This document shows, piece by piece, positions 47,670 to 58,670 of a stretch of 64,000 bases of DNA (the stretch's first letter is position 1; every line of letters starts with the position of its first letter). The DNA comes from Raphanus sativus (lineage: Eukaryota; Streptophyta; Magnoliopsida; Brassicales; Brassicaceae). The notes beneath the pieces are model-generated. The model made no database searches and had not been told where the DNA came from. It worked only from the letters and a program-made list of their open reading frames with translations. The DNA lies in the NCBI RefSeq assembly GCF_000801105.2, contig NC_079513.1, positions 21,048,273-21,112,272 of the forward strand. Direction: 5' to 3'. A program made the translations under genes and the position numbers.

Positions 47670-48612
47670 CTAGATAATATGACCCGCCCTTCGAAAGGGC
47701 GGGTATTTTTTTAACTTTTTGGAAAATTAAATTTCCATATTTGAATTTTTTGTAATTATATTTGTGTTTAATATTAATTTAATTTAATAGAATAATCTCT
47801 GAAATAAATAAAATATATTGTTGGACATAACAGTTATCAATAGGTCATGATATTGTTTTGATATAACAGACTAAATGACAGTGGCATTTCTGTAAATATT
47901 TTGAAAAACTAATGTAAAAAAGAAAAGACTTCTTTTTAATGTGTTTTGATAAATTTTTGGAACAATGAAAATGAATATTCTTTAAGTATATACTGATTTT
48001 AAGATTAGTTTGTTGCTACATTTGAAATATTATTAGATATATCGTTATTTGAAATTTGAAATTTCTCAAATGCAAAAACGAACCAGTTTTGATTAAACTA
48101 CCCGTATGTCCATTGTGTTTTTGAATGGTTAGTATTATAAAAGAGTAAAAAAAAATATTTCAGTGATAGAATATATATTCTTCTATTCTCCAATGGATAC
48201 CGAGTTTTCATTCTTATGTCTTAATTTATACCTTAAAAGAAGTTATGCTGGGTGTAAATGACATCAAGTGAGGAGAAACATTGATTATGGTGTGTGGTAA
48301 AGAGAACTTGATGAGTAAAAATAAATAAGTAGACCAACTACCACTGAAAAACGTCAGTTAATATATATATTTGTTGATTAGATAATGTACTATTTCGTTA
48401 AACTATGTTATTATGATCGATTATATTGGATAACAGTTCATACAGTATTATTAAATTAGTTTCGTGGGGACTTGCTGACTTTTTTTTGAACGACTGGGAC
48501 TTGCTGACTATATAATGTAAATATTATGTAACGTGGTTTTAGGTAACTGACGTGTGTGTTAAAGCTAGAGAAATGAATAGGTCCAAAAACTAATAACAAC
48601 TTCTAATAGTAG
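47670..48612 (-). mobile_element. Probable Helitron; 3' end clear, 5' end tentative
   Basis: The minus-strand 3' end has stem CCCGCCCTT/AAGGGCGGG (plus 47683-47703, loop CGA) and CTAG at 47670-47673 before a T. A minus-strand TCTACTATTAGAAGTTG at 48612, after a host A and with GGACC nearby, is the best 5' candidate by resemblance to the other elements. Confidence 0.55.
48481..48495 (-). repeat. Minimal retroposon stub (15 bp) with 14-bp TSD
   Basis: T7 GAACGACT lies between perfect copies of GGGACTTGCTGACT (48467-48480 and 48496-48509). On the minus strand it reads AGTCGTTC plus A7. It is nested in the probable Helitron. Confidence 0.75.
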
Positions 48613-48984
48613 ATAAAAATAGGACCCTAAATTAATAGATTAGATAAAAGATTCCGACCAAAACATAAACGTGGTTATTCTGGCTTGAATATGGATTATT
48701 GTTCCGTCCTATTGTATTCAATCCGAAAAGTCAATTTGAGAAGAAAAAAAAACGATTATATATAAAACGAAAAGGCATTCCCACTATCTAGACACATGGA
48801 AATGCCACAAGTTACATATTATTTCTCTTAGAGTGAAGCTAAGATCCGTGACAACAGATGGACAAATAAAGCTAAGATTATGAAAATGACATTTGGACAT
48901 AAGCATAATCTTGCATTATCTTGTAATTTTTATTTGTGTTGGGATGCTTTTGATCAAAAAAAATTGTGATGAGATGGTTAATTT

Positions 48985-49547
48985 TTTTCTTTTGAATGAA
49001 TGTTAAATTTATTCGATCCAAAAAATATTTTATTTACGATGAATGAAGCTTTACTTCTACCAAAAAATGACTAAAAAACTTAAATTACAATTGGGAAATC
49101 TGATTAACTTGTGTAGTAAGCAAACCAAACTGACATTGCTCGTTCGTACCATTTTCGTCCGGTATGTTGAATTGGAGATCCTATTACAAATGATTTTATC
49201 ATTCATATGCTGCAATCTACAGGCAGGTTGGTGGTGCTCCCCATGCTTCCTACGGTTTCTCTCCCTCCAACCCGAGTAAGCCACTGCCTCAATAGATACT
49301 GAAGTATGAAGCGAGTAATCTTACCCCGGTCTTTAGCAGCTAAAAGGAGAACCAGACTCTCCCAATTATAGGTGTATCTTTCTCCCATAATCCTTCCTGC
49401 TAATCCTTTCCAAATCTCCTCAGAACAAGAACACTCGAGAAATAAGTGATTTCGAGTCTCTATAGTGTGATTACATAGCAGGCAAGCTGTGATTGCATTG
49501 CGAGCCAGGTAATCTTTTCTTCTTTCCTTTTTGCTTTTTTTTGCCAT
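48985..49547 (-). pseudogene. 5'-truncated LINE fragment (zf-RVT)
   Basis: The minus strand encodes YLARNAITACLLCNHTIET and RNHLFLECSCSEEIWKGL (zinc-binding RT domain), then, after a frameshift near 49280, YSGWRERNRRKHGEHHQPAC. The 3' UTR-like sequence runs to a T-rich run at about 48980. A frameshifted remnant, not a gene. Confidence 0.82.
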
Positions 49548-49770
49548 TGCGTTGAGCTCTTTTCCAATACCAATACTACATTATTTTGAGACTCAAGTAT
49601 TGCTACAACCGTCAGCATTTTACATCTCTGTTTAGCATGATAGCCTTAATAAGGAAACATTCATTGCAACACAAAGACTCGATATTTTATTGGAGATGAC
49701 TTGTTTTCCTCGTTAATGTAGAGATACAGAGAGAGCAGAGAGTCCAATCCATTTAGCCATACCACAATTT

Positions 49771-52722
49771 TCACATGAACTTGAGAATTTTCACTCCAAA
49801 TGCAATCCCTATGAAGGTTGCAATGGCAATCCCGAATATTCCAGCCAAAATCCCGGGAACGATCAACGAGTTCCATCCCTTTGCCGTGGCCATTCCAGCT
49901 GCAGTAGTAGGTCCTCCAACATTAGCATTTGATGCCAAAAGCAGCAACCTTAGCTCAATGTTGAGCAGCTTCCCTACACCCAATATCACAGCAAGGTGTG
50001 TCCCAATTTGGACCAAAGCAAACAAGAATATGCTCGGCGCCGTGTTGATCACACTCCATATGTTTCCACTAGCACCTATCACAGTGAAGAACACCTGAAA
50101 AATCGTTGTTTAATACTTTCTTTAGGAAGATAGCACTGTTCTTGAAAATGAAGGTGTAATTAAAATCTAACACACCTGCATCAGAATTAGAGCCATGGCT
50201 TCTCCAGATGGAGCAAGATGAGCAAACTGGAAAGGGAAGATAGTTGCTAGAACAACAACCACCGCGGTTATTGCTGGCAAGCTACCACCCGAAATCCCCA
50301 TATATTTTGTTATCAAGGCTCCTGCCTTGCATATAGCTAATGACACAGCAATTCCAATAGCTATCAGTAGCACAGGAATCTTGTTTTTAGCTTCAGAATC
50401 TTTATTCGCCTCTGCCTCTTCTGCCATGACAGAGCAAAATTCAAGTCAGAAATTAAAAATAAGCAAAACCGAACATGGCAGCAACATGCAGACGTACCAC
50501 TGGTTGGTGGTGGTAAGACTTCAGCAGGTATTTTGGAGCCAATAGCAAACAATGACGTGAAATATACAGCAGTTATAACATTATCAGCAGCGAGTCCCGC
50601 AGCTAAAACTGATGGAGAGACTCCGAGAGCATTTGATATGGCAACGTAGTTGACGGCTAAACAAAACAAGAGTCAATATAATAAACTAGACGATAAAATA
50701 AACGTGTCATTGAGATGTAAAAACACACAAATGTATGTTACCTCCACCGATATGCCTTCCCATGAGAGCAGCTGCAATCTTCCAACTATCTGGACCAAGT
50801 GCTTTCATAGGCACTAGGTAATAGGCCAGAAGTGTACCCAACGTTGTCGCAACTGTTATGGATCATGTAAAAACATGAACGAGCCTTTTGGTTCTGTGGT
50901 AAAGATAGAAAAAGAGGAGACATGAAGTGGTTTTGTAATTACCTGATCCAATGAGAAAAGCCAAGAGAAGCTTTCCTGTGGACTTAACCACACGGCGGAG
51001 ATCAGCTCTGAAGAGCAAAAGAGGAACAGCTAATGGGAGCAGGAAGTTCAAGACAATAGGAAAAGCAGGAGATTCTGAAGAAATGATGCCAAGATTACTA
51101 GCTGCAAGCCCTATCAGTGTGCTGACCAACGCACCACTCACTGCGCTTCCCACCTTTGTCTTCTCCGACCTTTTTATTTTTAGAAACATATATACGACTT
51201 TTTATTTCAATCTTCATTATCAAAACTCACATGGACAAACTTTTTATAATGTAAAAGTAGGGGTGTCAAAATGAGCTAGCTCGCTCAGCTCAGCTCAGCT
51301 CATAGTAAGCTCGGCTCTTTCATGAGTTAGCTCAGATCAGCTCATTTATTATATGAGCTTCAATATGTAAACTCGTACTCGGATCATCTAGATCATGAGT
51401 TAAATGAGCTAACTCGTGATCTAACACAAAATTATAACTATATTAGATTAAACATCGATAAAATTACTTCTATAGTATTATTCAAAATTTAATAAAACTA
51501 TTAATCATAAATAACTTACCGTGAGTTCTGAGTTACGATAAGCAAAGTGAGAGGAGACATATGTCAAATTTGAGATCAATGAAATTTGTGAGAGAGATGA
51601 TATGGTTAACGTGAGTTTATATAGAAGATTTTGATAATTTCTAAACAGGATAGTCTCTTTTTTCTTTCTTCGGAAAAAGTATAGATAACTTTTAAAAGTT
51701 TTACTCCTATATTACTTATGTATATTTTACATTTTAGTTTTAAAGATAAATATGATAAATATAAAAATTATCTTTTTCCATAAGAAATGAACGAGCTCAT
51801 GAGTCAGCTCATGTTCATTAACGATCGTTCATATAACTCGTGATCTTTTTTAAGCTCGATCATTAAACTCATTTATTAAATGAGCCTAAAATATAGTGAT
51901 CATACTCATGAAAAAATGAGTTGAGCTGAGCTAACTCATGAGTTGTAACTCATTTTGACACCCCTATGTAAAAGACAACTTAATTATTTTACATATTAGG
52001 GGCAGGTTACTGGTTAGAGTTAGTAAATCTAAAAATTTCAAAATAAACAGTTATTAAATTAACATTTTTAAAAATTTAATCATAGTTATCCATTATTCAT
52101 TTATTTAAATGCCGGTGAATCATTATTTATTAATATATATTTATATATGAATTTTGTTTGACTGTAGATTTAAAAAGTATACATTAAAAGTACAAAACAT
52201 AGATACAAACAACCTTAAATTTATAAATGTTTGTACTATTCGTTAGATTTAGAAATAAACTCTAATAATTCGAATCTCAAAAACTGATCAAGTGATCTCA
52301 CATAAAAATCAAACTCTGGATCAAAGACGTTCATGAAACAACCGCCGGAGGAAGGAAAGGTAGATGCGTACGTACCAGATACCGAAAGCACCAGTGGCGA
52401 AGAGAGCAGTCCATGTTCCCCATTCATCGTTGGACGAAATGAGAGGTGTACTCAACTGCGATCTCACACTTACCGATCTCATCGGAGAGGATACATAACC
52501 TGAAGAGAGAAGAAACCTGTCGTCTATGCTGTCTTTACAATCTTTACGAGACTGAGACAATGAGGAAGCAGAAGATAAACTAAGCCGCGGCGAAGAGACT
52601 GCTTTAGCAGAGAACTCAGGAAGATCCTTGCGTGAAACAATGTGCGATCTCCGACGAATCTGTCCTGACGACGACGGCAACGAGATTCCTGTTGCATTGA
52701 CTAACGCGAAGCTCGTAGCCAT
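49771..52722 (-). CDS. DUF819 family plastid membrane protein
   Basis: Six exons on the minus strand: 52722-52376, 51169-50943, 50852-50742, 50656-50498, 50420-50176 and 50094-49771, in phase, 470 codons plus TGA. The ATG at 52720-52722 opens MATSFALVNATGISLPSSSG, a Ser-rich likely chloroplast transit peptide. The rest is a run of hydrophobic segments (GALVSTLIGLAASNLGII, FPIVLNFLLPLAVPLLLFRA, LAAGLAADNVITAVYFTSLF, IPVLLIAIGIAVSLAICK, LPAITAVVVVLATIFPFQF) with the loop VGGPTTAAGMATAKGW. The family is an uncharacterised integral membrane group; transport is plausible but unproven. Matches a gene recalled as AT5G52540. Intron 1 (1,206 bp) carries a hAT MITE. Confidence 0.9.
51258..51966. mobile_element. 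hAT-type MITE in DUF819 gene intron 1, 709 bp
   Basis: Perfect 18-bp inverted ends TAGGGGTGTCAAAATGAG (51258-51275) and CTCATTTTGACACCCCTA (51949-51966) are flanked by an 8-bp duplication TGTAAAAG (51250-51257 and 51967-51974). Subterminal GAGCTGAGCT/AGCTCAGCTC repeats occur at both ends, as expected for hAT transposase binding regions. No ORF. Confidence 0.94.
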
Positions 52723-52741
52723 TTCGAGTCTAGATGCAAAG

Positions 52742-52779
52742 TGAGTTTTCTCCAAAAAAAAAAAGAAAAAGAAAAAAAA
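52742..52779 (+). repeat. Retroposon stub in the DUF819 gene 5' leader
   Basis: TGAGTTTTCTCC plus an A-rich tail (A with two G) lies between copies of AGATGCAAAG (52732-52741 and 52780-52789). It ends 20 bases upstream of the start codon on the opposite strand, so the mRNA leader would carry a poly(U)-like run. Confidence 0.65.
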
Positions 52780-52789
52780 AGATGCAAAG

Positions 52790-53445
52790 AGAGTAAAAGA
52801 GAGAGAGAATCAGTTACTAAAGAGTGTCGTTGACTTCATACTTGCCGCAACTTTTGCTTTCTATTAACGTCACACTGACCTGAACCAAACCGAACCAAAA
52901 ATAATAAAAAAATTGGTTTAACTACACCAGTAACAAACAAACCAAAAATGAATACCGATACAAATTTCTTATCGAACCAGCCAATCTGTTTCCAGTTCAT
53001 GTTATTGAGTTTTGATTCAGGTCCAGGCTCGGTCCATAGGGTATGCAAAATAAGCATTTGCTTAGGGTCCATTATTTTTTTGATTTTTTTAGCTTAAGAA
53101 AAAGGACCCAAAAATTTTCAAGTTATTTTAGATTAAAGAAAAGGGCCCGAAATTTTTAATTTGACTAGAGCGTTAAAGACTAGACCGTCACTGTTCAGGT
53201 CCATTTAATTGGTGTATAAAAGAATAAACTAAATTAAGTAAAAATCATTCTCTCCTATATTTTTCGTCTGACTATAAATCTATAAGGAAGATATTTTAGA
53301 AAAAAGATTTTCATGATTTCATCCTTGACCAGAGGTTACCTTTTGTGTATGTTTGTGTTTCTATATATAGTCTAAACAAAGAGGGGTTTATGAAAGAAAA
53401 GAAAAAAAAAGGCTGAGCAAAGCAAATTTCATAGGAAGTATCACC
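52790..53445. other. Spacer between DUF819 gene and defensin-like gene
   Basis: No gene. 53020-53210 carries GGTCC/AGGGCCC blocks like an old hAT-type repeat, without recognisable ends. TATA-like CTATATATAG at about 53361 may serve the defensin-like gene. Confidence 0.4.
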
Positions 53446-53790
53446 ATGAAAACTTTAATCGTATTTTGTTTTGCTGCTATGTTTTTCATATCCTCGATTC
53501 ACTATGGTGCAACAGCCACTATTACTCCAAGTACTGGTTTATTCTTTTACCCGATCCGTTTATAATTGTGGACTTATTTTTTTCTTATTTTAGTGAACTG
53601 ATATTTGAATCTGATTTAATGAATCATAGATCAGAAGGATATCGAATGCTTCACCGGAACAGAAGCATGCTTCTATGGAGGCGACAGAATTTGCACTTCT
53701 TTTTGTAAAGACCAAGGTTTTTTCTATGGTTTGTGTACTCCTCATGCATGTTGTTGTCATATCCCAGTCAAAAATAAAGGCTCAAGATGA
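53446..53790 (+). CDS. Defensin-like (DEFL) cysteine-rich secreted peptide
   Basis: Two exons, 53446-53530 and 53630-53790, give 81 codons plus TGA. The first exon encodes a signal peptide (MKTLIVFCFAAMFFISSIHY), and the intron follows it, the usual DEFL layout. The mature part has eight Cys, in order in C-FTGTEA-C, RI-C, SF-C, GL-C and HA-CCC, consistent with a disulfide-stabilised fold. DEFL peptides act in defence or in pollen-pistil signalling; the role of this one cannot be told from sequence. Its place beside MYB82 agrees with a DEFL gene I recall there in Arabidopsis. The Cys spacing is not the classic plant defensin pattern, so an orphan subgroup is likely. Confidence 0.82.
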
Positions 53791-54629
53791 AATAGCATAA
53801 TCATATACCTTTTGTAATATCTACACATAAGTTCTCCAAATAATGAACTCTACTTGATCAACGTTTTTATTAAATTTGCCGAGTTGTGTATACAATTTTA
53901 AAAATATCTAAAATTAAATAAAAATATAACTTACAAAATGTTGAAATATTTGAAGGTACTTTATTGGTTAGCCACTGTAACAGCTCTGGTTGTATCGTGT
54001 CATGAGTCATGATGACTATGTCCTGAGAATTGCTAGTAGTTCACTCCTCCGTGACTAAGCCGGTGTCCAATGAAATGAGGGGGAGAGTAGCTAGTCGATT
54101 TCTATTAGCTTTCTTGGTTAATTGTTATAAGTTACGTTTTTATTTTTTCATCTGCAAAGTTTTGGAACACACGTACTAGTATATTCTCAACGCGATCGTT
54201 CTTCTCTTCTCGTGAAAGCATGAGTATAAAAGCATCGGAGCTACATGATTCTTTTTAATCTCGAGGACATGCTAATTCAAATAGACATATGATTTTTGTT
54301 TTCTTCACTTGGTAGCTCTGGAATCTAAAACTAGCTAGGTACTGTACTGGACACGATTATTATAAGGTAAGAGCTGGATCCTCAATGAATCAGGGCTTAT
54401 TACAATACATGATAAATTCTTGCATAGACTACATCCCTCAATGTTATTTGTACAACTAAGCAAATATGAATCTCAAAAAATAATTCGAGTGACTGCAGAG
54501 ACGAAACTAATATTACATGTTGGGATTTCGAGGATGAGGGGACTATGGGATTCGGTCCTAAACCTCATGTTATTAAGAAAAAAAGGCTATGCAAGAATAT
54601 ATCCCTCAGAGAAAAAAATCAGGAAAGTC
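53791..54629. other. Spacer between DEFL and MYB82 3' end
   Basis: No coding region. 53985-54110 is less AT-rich, but no RNA gene could be supported. The last part is probably MYB82 3' UTR on the minus strand. Confidence 0.4.
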
Positions 54630-55306
54630 CTAAAGCAGAGGAAAGAAATCGGCGAAGGCAGAACATGGGTCAAACACAAGATTGTCTGTGTAATGAGAGA
54701 TGAGAGGCAGAGGAGATCCCATGCAAACGTCATAGCCAAAGTAGTTAGTCTCCTCCACCCAGTTAGTGATGGTGACTTCTTCTCCATGGCTTTGTCTCAC
54801 TCCTGTAGACATAACTGGCTTGTCCGGAGAAGCTTCCACTAACTCAGGTCCGTTCTGTATCCTGGAATTGGATTTCTTGTTCAAATGTGTATTCCAGTAG
54901 TTCTTGACTTCATTGTCAGTCCGACCTGGAAGGCGACCAGCGATCAACGACCATCTAATACAGGAATAAAAAAGCAGAGTTAGTATTTAAGAAAGTGTTG
55001 AGAGGGAGGATCAATGGTAGGTAAAAGAAAAAAGATGAAATACCGGTTTCCGAGAAGCTTATGCATGCGGATGATGAGGTCTTGTTCTTGAGGTGACATG
55101 CCTCCTCTTTTGATATTTGGTCTTAGATAGTTCTTCCATCTCAACCTACAGCTTTTCCCACTTCTCTTCAATCCTGACCGACGAGAGATGTCTGCCCAGT
55201 TTCCTTCTCCATGAGACTCGACGCATCTTCTCAATATCACGTCTTCTTCAGGTTTCCACAACCCTCTTTTCACATTAGACTTCCTTTTTTCTTCCCTTTT
55301 CTCCAT
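54630..55306 (-). CDS. MYB82: R2R3-MYB transcription factor, MYB82-type
   Basis: Two exons on the minus strand, 55306-55044 and 54954-54630, give 195 codons plus TAG. R2 ([20 protein letters not shown] ... WKNYLRPN) and R3 ([35 protein letters not shown]) are complete. The bHLH-interaction signature D-L-x2-R-x3-L-x6-L-x3-R is present in R3, as in GL1/WER relatives. The C-terminus is short and acidic. Arabidopsis MYB82 acts in trichome development in the nucleus. Only the R3 intron is present here (after CG of the Arg codon); the common R2 intron of R2R3-MYB genes is absent. Confidence 0.93.
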
Positions 55307-56326
55307 CTTTATTAGTTATTTAATTTGCCTCCATAGTTTCTTCAAAGCGAGGCGTGTTTGCTATAATATGCGCATAAAGTGCAACTCCAACTCGTACATG
55401 TGGGGGCTATGTAACATAATTATTGAAGGGGGAAAAGTGTATTTTTCAAACAGTAAAAACTACTGTAAAATTCGTGCAAACTATAGCTGTAAAAGGCTAA
55501 AAGGTCGACTTCCTTTGTTTTTATCCTCAGTATTGTTACAAATTATTGGCGCTTTGTGGCAAACATATAAACAAGGGCAGATCATAGGTTGGAGATTGCC
55601 ATCAACCTCGATACCTGCGCAACTCCATTATCACTTGGTCTCTTTTTCTCAATCACAGTGGTATGTTATTCCTTTCTAGTTCCTATATACCAATCCGAAT
55701 AGCTTTTATTTTATGTACAAGTGTGGTAACATCTGCACTAAAGCGACAAGGCCCTTATAGAAATGGCTCCAACATATTCAAAATTGATTTATATAAACAG
55801 TGTTCAAGTGTATGTTACAACTTGAAACAGAGCTGCGAAGAAACATAATACCTGACAGATACAACTAGTGCGTTTACAGCTATTGTACTTCAACGGTTAT
55901 TTATCGCTCAAAAAGATAAATGATGTGCAGTTTCTTTTTTTTTTTGCTCAAAATGCTAGTTTGGACGTACATGGCCAAGACTAGTGTATAAAAAATGAAT
56001 AACAAACTAATATCAAATGTGTTTCAAAAAATAAGTGTTTCAAAAAAAAAAACTAATATCAAACATCCAGTATATATATCCAGCATATTAACAAAAACAG
56101 ACATACCAGTAATATACATTTTTGAGTGATCTATATACATATTCTATAAAATCCTCACGTTAGGAAGAACAAGGTAACACGGAACCGTCATTGATCGTTG
56201 AGTACCGGTTTGGTTAGTATTAGACTATTAGTAATGTTTCTGATGAGTCTTTATTTTATTGACAAAAAATATCAATAATATTATAATATGTAAGTCACGT
56301 TTTAACGTTTGTATTACTTTATATAC
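55307..56326. other. MYB82 upstream region
   Basis: Promoter side of MYB82. No gene. It contains one retroposon stub (56018-56049). Confidence 0.4.
56018..56049 (+). repeat. Retroposon stub (32 bp) with 14-bp TSD
   Basis: The insert contains GTGTTTC plus A run twice, between perfect copies of AAACTAATATCAAA (56004-56017 and 56050-56063). Confidence 0.7.
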
Positions 56327-56577
56327 AAACAAGAAACAACAATAGTGGAAGACATAGCAGCAATTCTAGCATTAAGGAGGGACTACAGAGTGGTGTTTAA
56401 ATGTAGAGAAGGAAATCGTGTGGCAGATAAAGTAGCAAAGGAAGCTATATCTCTAGATAAGAATGCTCCCAAGCTGTACTCTGGTATGCCAGTTTGGATT
56501 AAATCCCTTGTGGAAGAGGACCAAAATAAGTTGTAAAAATTTGGTTAGTTCAAAGTAGAAGTTGAGACAAAAAAAAA
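56327..56577 (+). pseudogene. 5'-truncated LINE fragment (RNase H end)
   Basis: Encodes TIVEDIAAILALRRDYRVVF and REGNRVADKVAKEA, the C-terminal RNase H-like motif of plant LINE ORF2, then a stop at 56534-56536, a short 3' UTR and an A run at 56569-56577. No target duplication was recognised. Confidence 0.8.
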
Positions 56578-57334
56578 TAGTGTTGCCTGGTTTATCGGGT
56601 ATCGTCCAGAAATTTCTCAAAATAACAAAGAAATAAGAAATTTGCGATAGACGTCTTATAAGAAAAATATCAGTACATCACTGCGAAAGGAGAAGTATTA
56701 CTAATACATGCATTTAATGTGATAATTTTGCTTCCAAAGTATAATGTGCAATCAAACAATTAGGAGAAGAAAGAAAAAATAAATGTCAAGTCAACCGAAC
56801 AAAAGAGCTACACATTGGTATAACATGAAAATCAGGGACATTGTTTTGGTTTAAGTCTTGTAATCAACGTCACAACATCATGCATTAAAACATGAAAAAC
56901 AGGGACATTGTTTTTGTTGAAAATCAGTTCTATTTGTCAGTAAATTTCACCTTGCAGAAAAAAACACTGGAATGAATGTTCCATATAAACCCTTTCTTAG
57001 AAATGGATATCTATTCAATTTTTACTTTTCCTACAAAAATAAAGCTATTTCACAGGAACTTTAGGTTCATCACTTCAGAAAAGTAGAGATTTTCAACCAT
57101 TTTTGCTTTTCTATTCTTGTATAAATTTTTAAACCTTTGACTAGATGATTAATTTCTATAAACGAAAGATTTCAAACAATGTTTTCAACTCTATTTGATT
57201 TTCTTCTGTTTCTTGAAATATTATAAATATACTGATTAAGTTAACTATATACAAAAAACACAGAAATTACGCACATACAAAATTCAAGTATAACTCTTTG
57301 CATATCATTTGAATTTTTCATTTTCAAAAAAAAG
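56578..57334. other. Gene-free spacer
   Basis: No gene or bounded element seen. Confidence 0.4.
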
Positions 57335-57674
57335 ATGGCAAAAATGTCTCAGTTAACTTTTCTTTTCCTTATCTTTCATCATGATCCACCACCTTCCTGT
57401 AGTGAGCTCCACAAATTATTGTGTAGCAGGTATAGACTCGACGAAACTGCAGCTACAACTAAACATAAATTTTGGATGTAGTCAAGGAGTTGATTGTAGA
57501 GCAATCCAACCAGGTGGATCCTGTTTTAATCCCAATAAATTCATAAACCATGCATCATATGTGATGAACGCGTATTACCAGACCCATGGTCGTACCCAAG
57601 AAGCATGCAAATTCGTTTTTGGCATCATCGGCATAATAACTACAACATACCCTTATGGTGACTGTTCCTTTTGA
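57335..57674 (+). pseudogene. X8-domain (carbohydrate-binding) protein, probably frameshifted
   Basis: From the ATG at 57335 a signal peptide-like start reads MAKMSQLTFLFLIF, but the X8 domain is in a different frame, open from 57381 (IHHLPVVSSTNYCVAGID) to the TGA at 57672-57674. The domain has the six family Cys and hallmarks CRAIQPGGSCFNPN, NHASYVMNAYYQTHGR and YGDCSF. The usual WCVA reads YCVA. If translation began at 57381 the product would lack a signal peptide. A small indel near 57375 is the simplest explanation; an unseen short intron is unlikely. X8 proteins bind beta-1,3-glucan (callose) at walls or plasmodesmata. Confidence 0.7.
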
Positions 57675-57840
57675 TCTTAGTGTCTTATTGGATTTGATAA
57701 ATAATCCACAAAACATATATTGCGATGGATAACTACGCAGTTCCATATTTTTCTTAATAAAGTTATATAATTATGAAAGACATTTAAGGTTTTTGATTGC
57801 ATTGTTTGCTGTCAAGTGAATACCTAAATAACGAATTAAC

Positions 57841-58617
57841 TATTCTTGTTTCTGCAACTATAGAGTTCTTTAGTTTCTGCAGCTTTACTACACACTTTCA
57901 TACTTTCCTACTTATTAAAGTATGATACTAACAGCAAGTATGAAGAAAAATGATAGAAACCGAAGAGAAGAAAACATCATCGTTTGGGAAGACTAGAAAC
58001 ATAAACCAAATCCTCAATTCTACTCAAGACCATACGAAAATTCAATATGCCCAAAACAAACTAATTGACCAAGGAGAGACATGAGATGGGAGGGAAACAT
58101 AAATTTAAGAACAGATGTATTTGCTTCAACAACGACACTTAAACTCAGATTAAAGAAAACATGAAGATACTCCAGAATTCAAATTACAAAAGCAAAATTA
58201 AAAGCTGAAACGACAACATTTTCACCATGATCAATCATAATTTACTAAATCAACTATTAATACAAAATCTCATATTTTAAAAATAAATATTTTACCTAAA
58301 TTTTATATAAATTTTACTTATATTTTATTAGCTATTCTTGTTTCTCTGCAACTATAGTGTTCTTTAGTTTCTGCAGCTTTACTACACACTTCATTTTTTG
58401 ACTACTTTCCTTCTAGTAAAACGTATGATACCAAACAGCAAGTGTGAAGAAAAATGATTCACTGCAAGGTTTTCAGAAAAAACATTTCTCATACGACACT
58501 TGAAATTTTTTAGAAGGGATGTTTTGCTTCAACAACGACACTTAAACTCAGATAAAAAAACATGAAGATACTCCAGAATCCGAATTACAAAAGCAAAATT
58601 AAAAGCTGAAACAACAA
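57841..58617. repeat. Duplicated RPS10 3' flank
   Basis: Two direct copies with indels. TATTCTTGTTTCTGCAACTA at 57841 recurs at 58333, and TTGCTTCAACAACGACACTT at 58131 recurs at 58524, with AAAAGCTGAAAC near both ends. The right copy abuts the RPS10 stop codon, so the repeat includes the RPS10 3' UTR. Confidence 0.82.
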
Positions 58618-58670
58618 CAACAACTCCATGGTCTCTCTCTTACGTTCAACTAAAAACCCCTTTTTCTCTT

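Noticed and set aside
53020..53210. GGTCC/GGGCCC-rich stretch as another hAT element
   Set aside because: No inverted termini or 8-bp duplication could be found.
54000..54075. Possible C/D snoRNA (ATGATGA at about 54011, CTGA nearby)
   Set aside because: The CTGA lies too close to the C box, no terminal stem is seen and no second D box in range was found.
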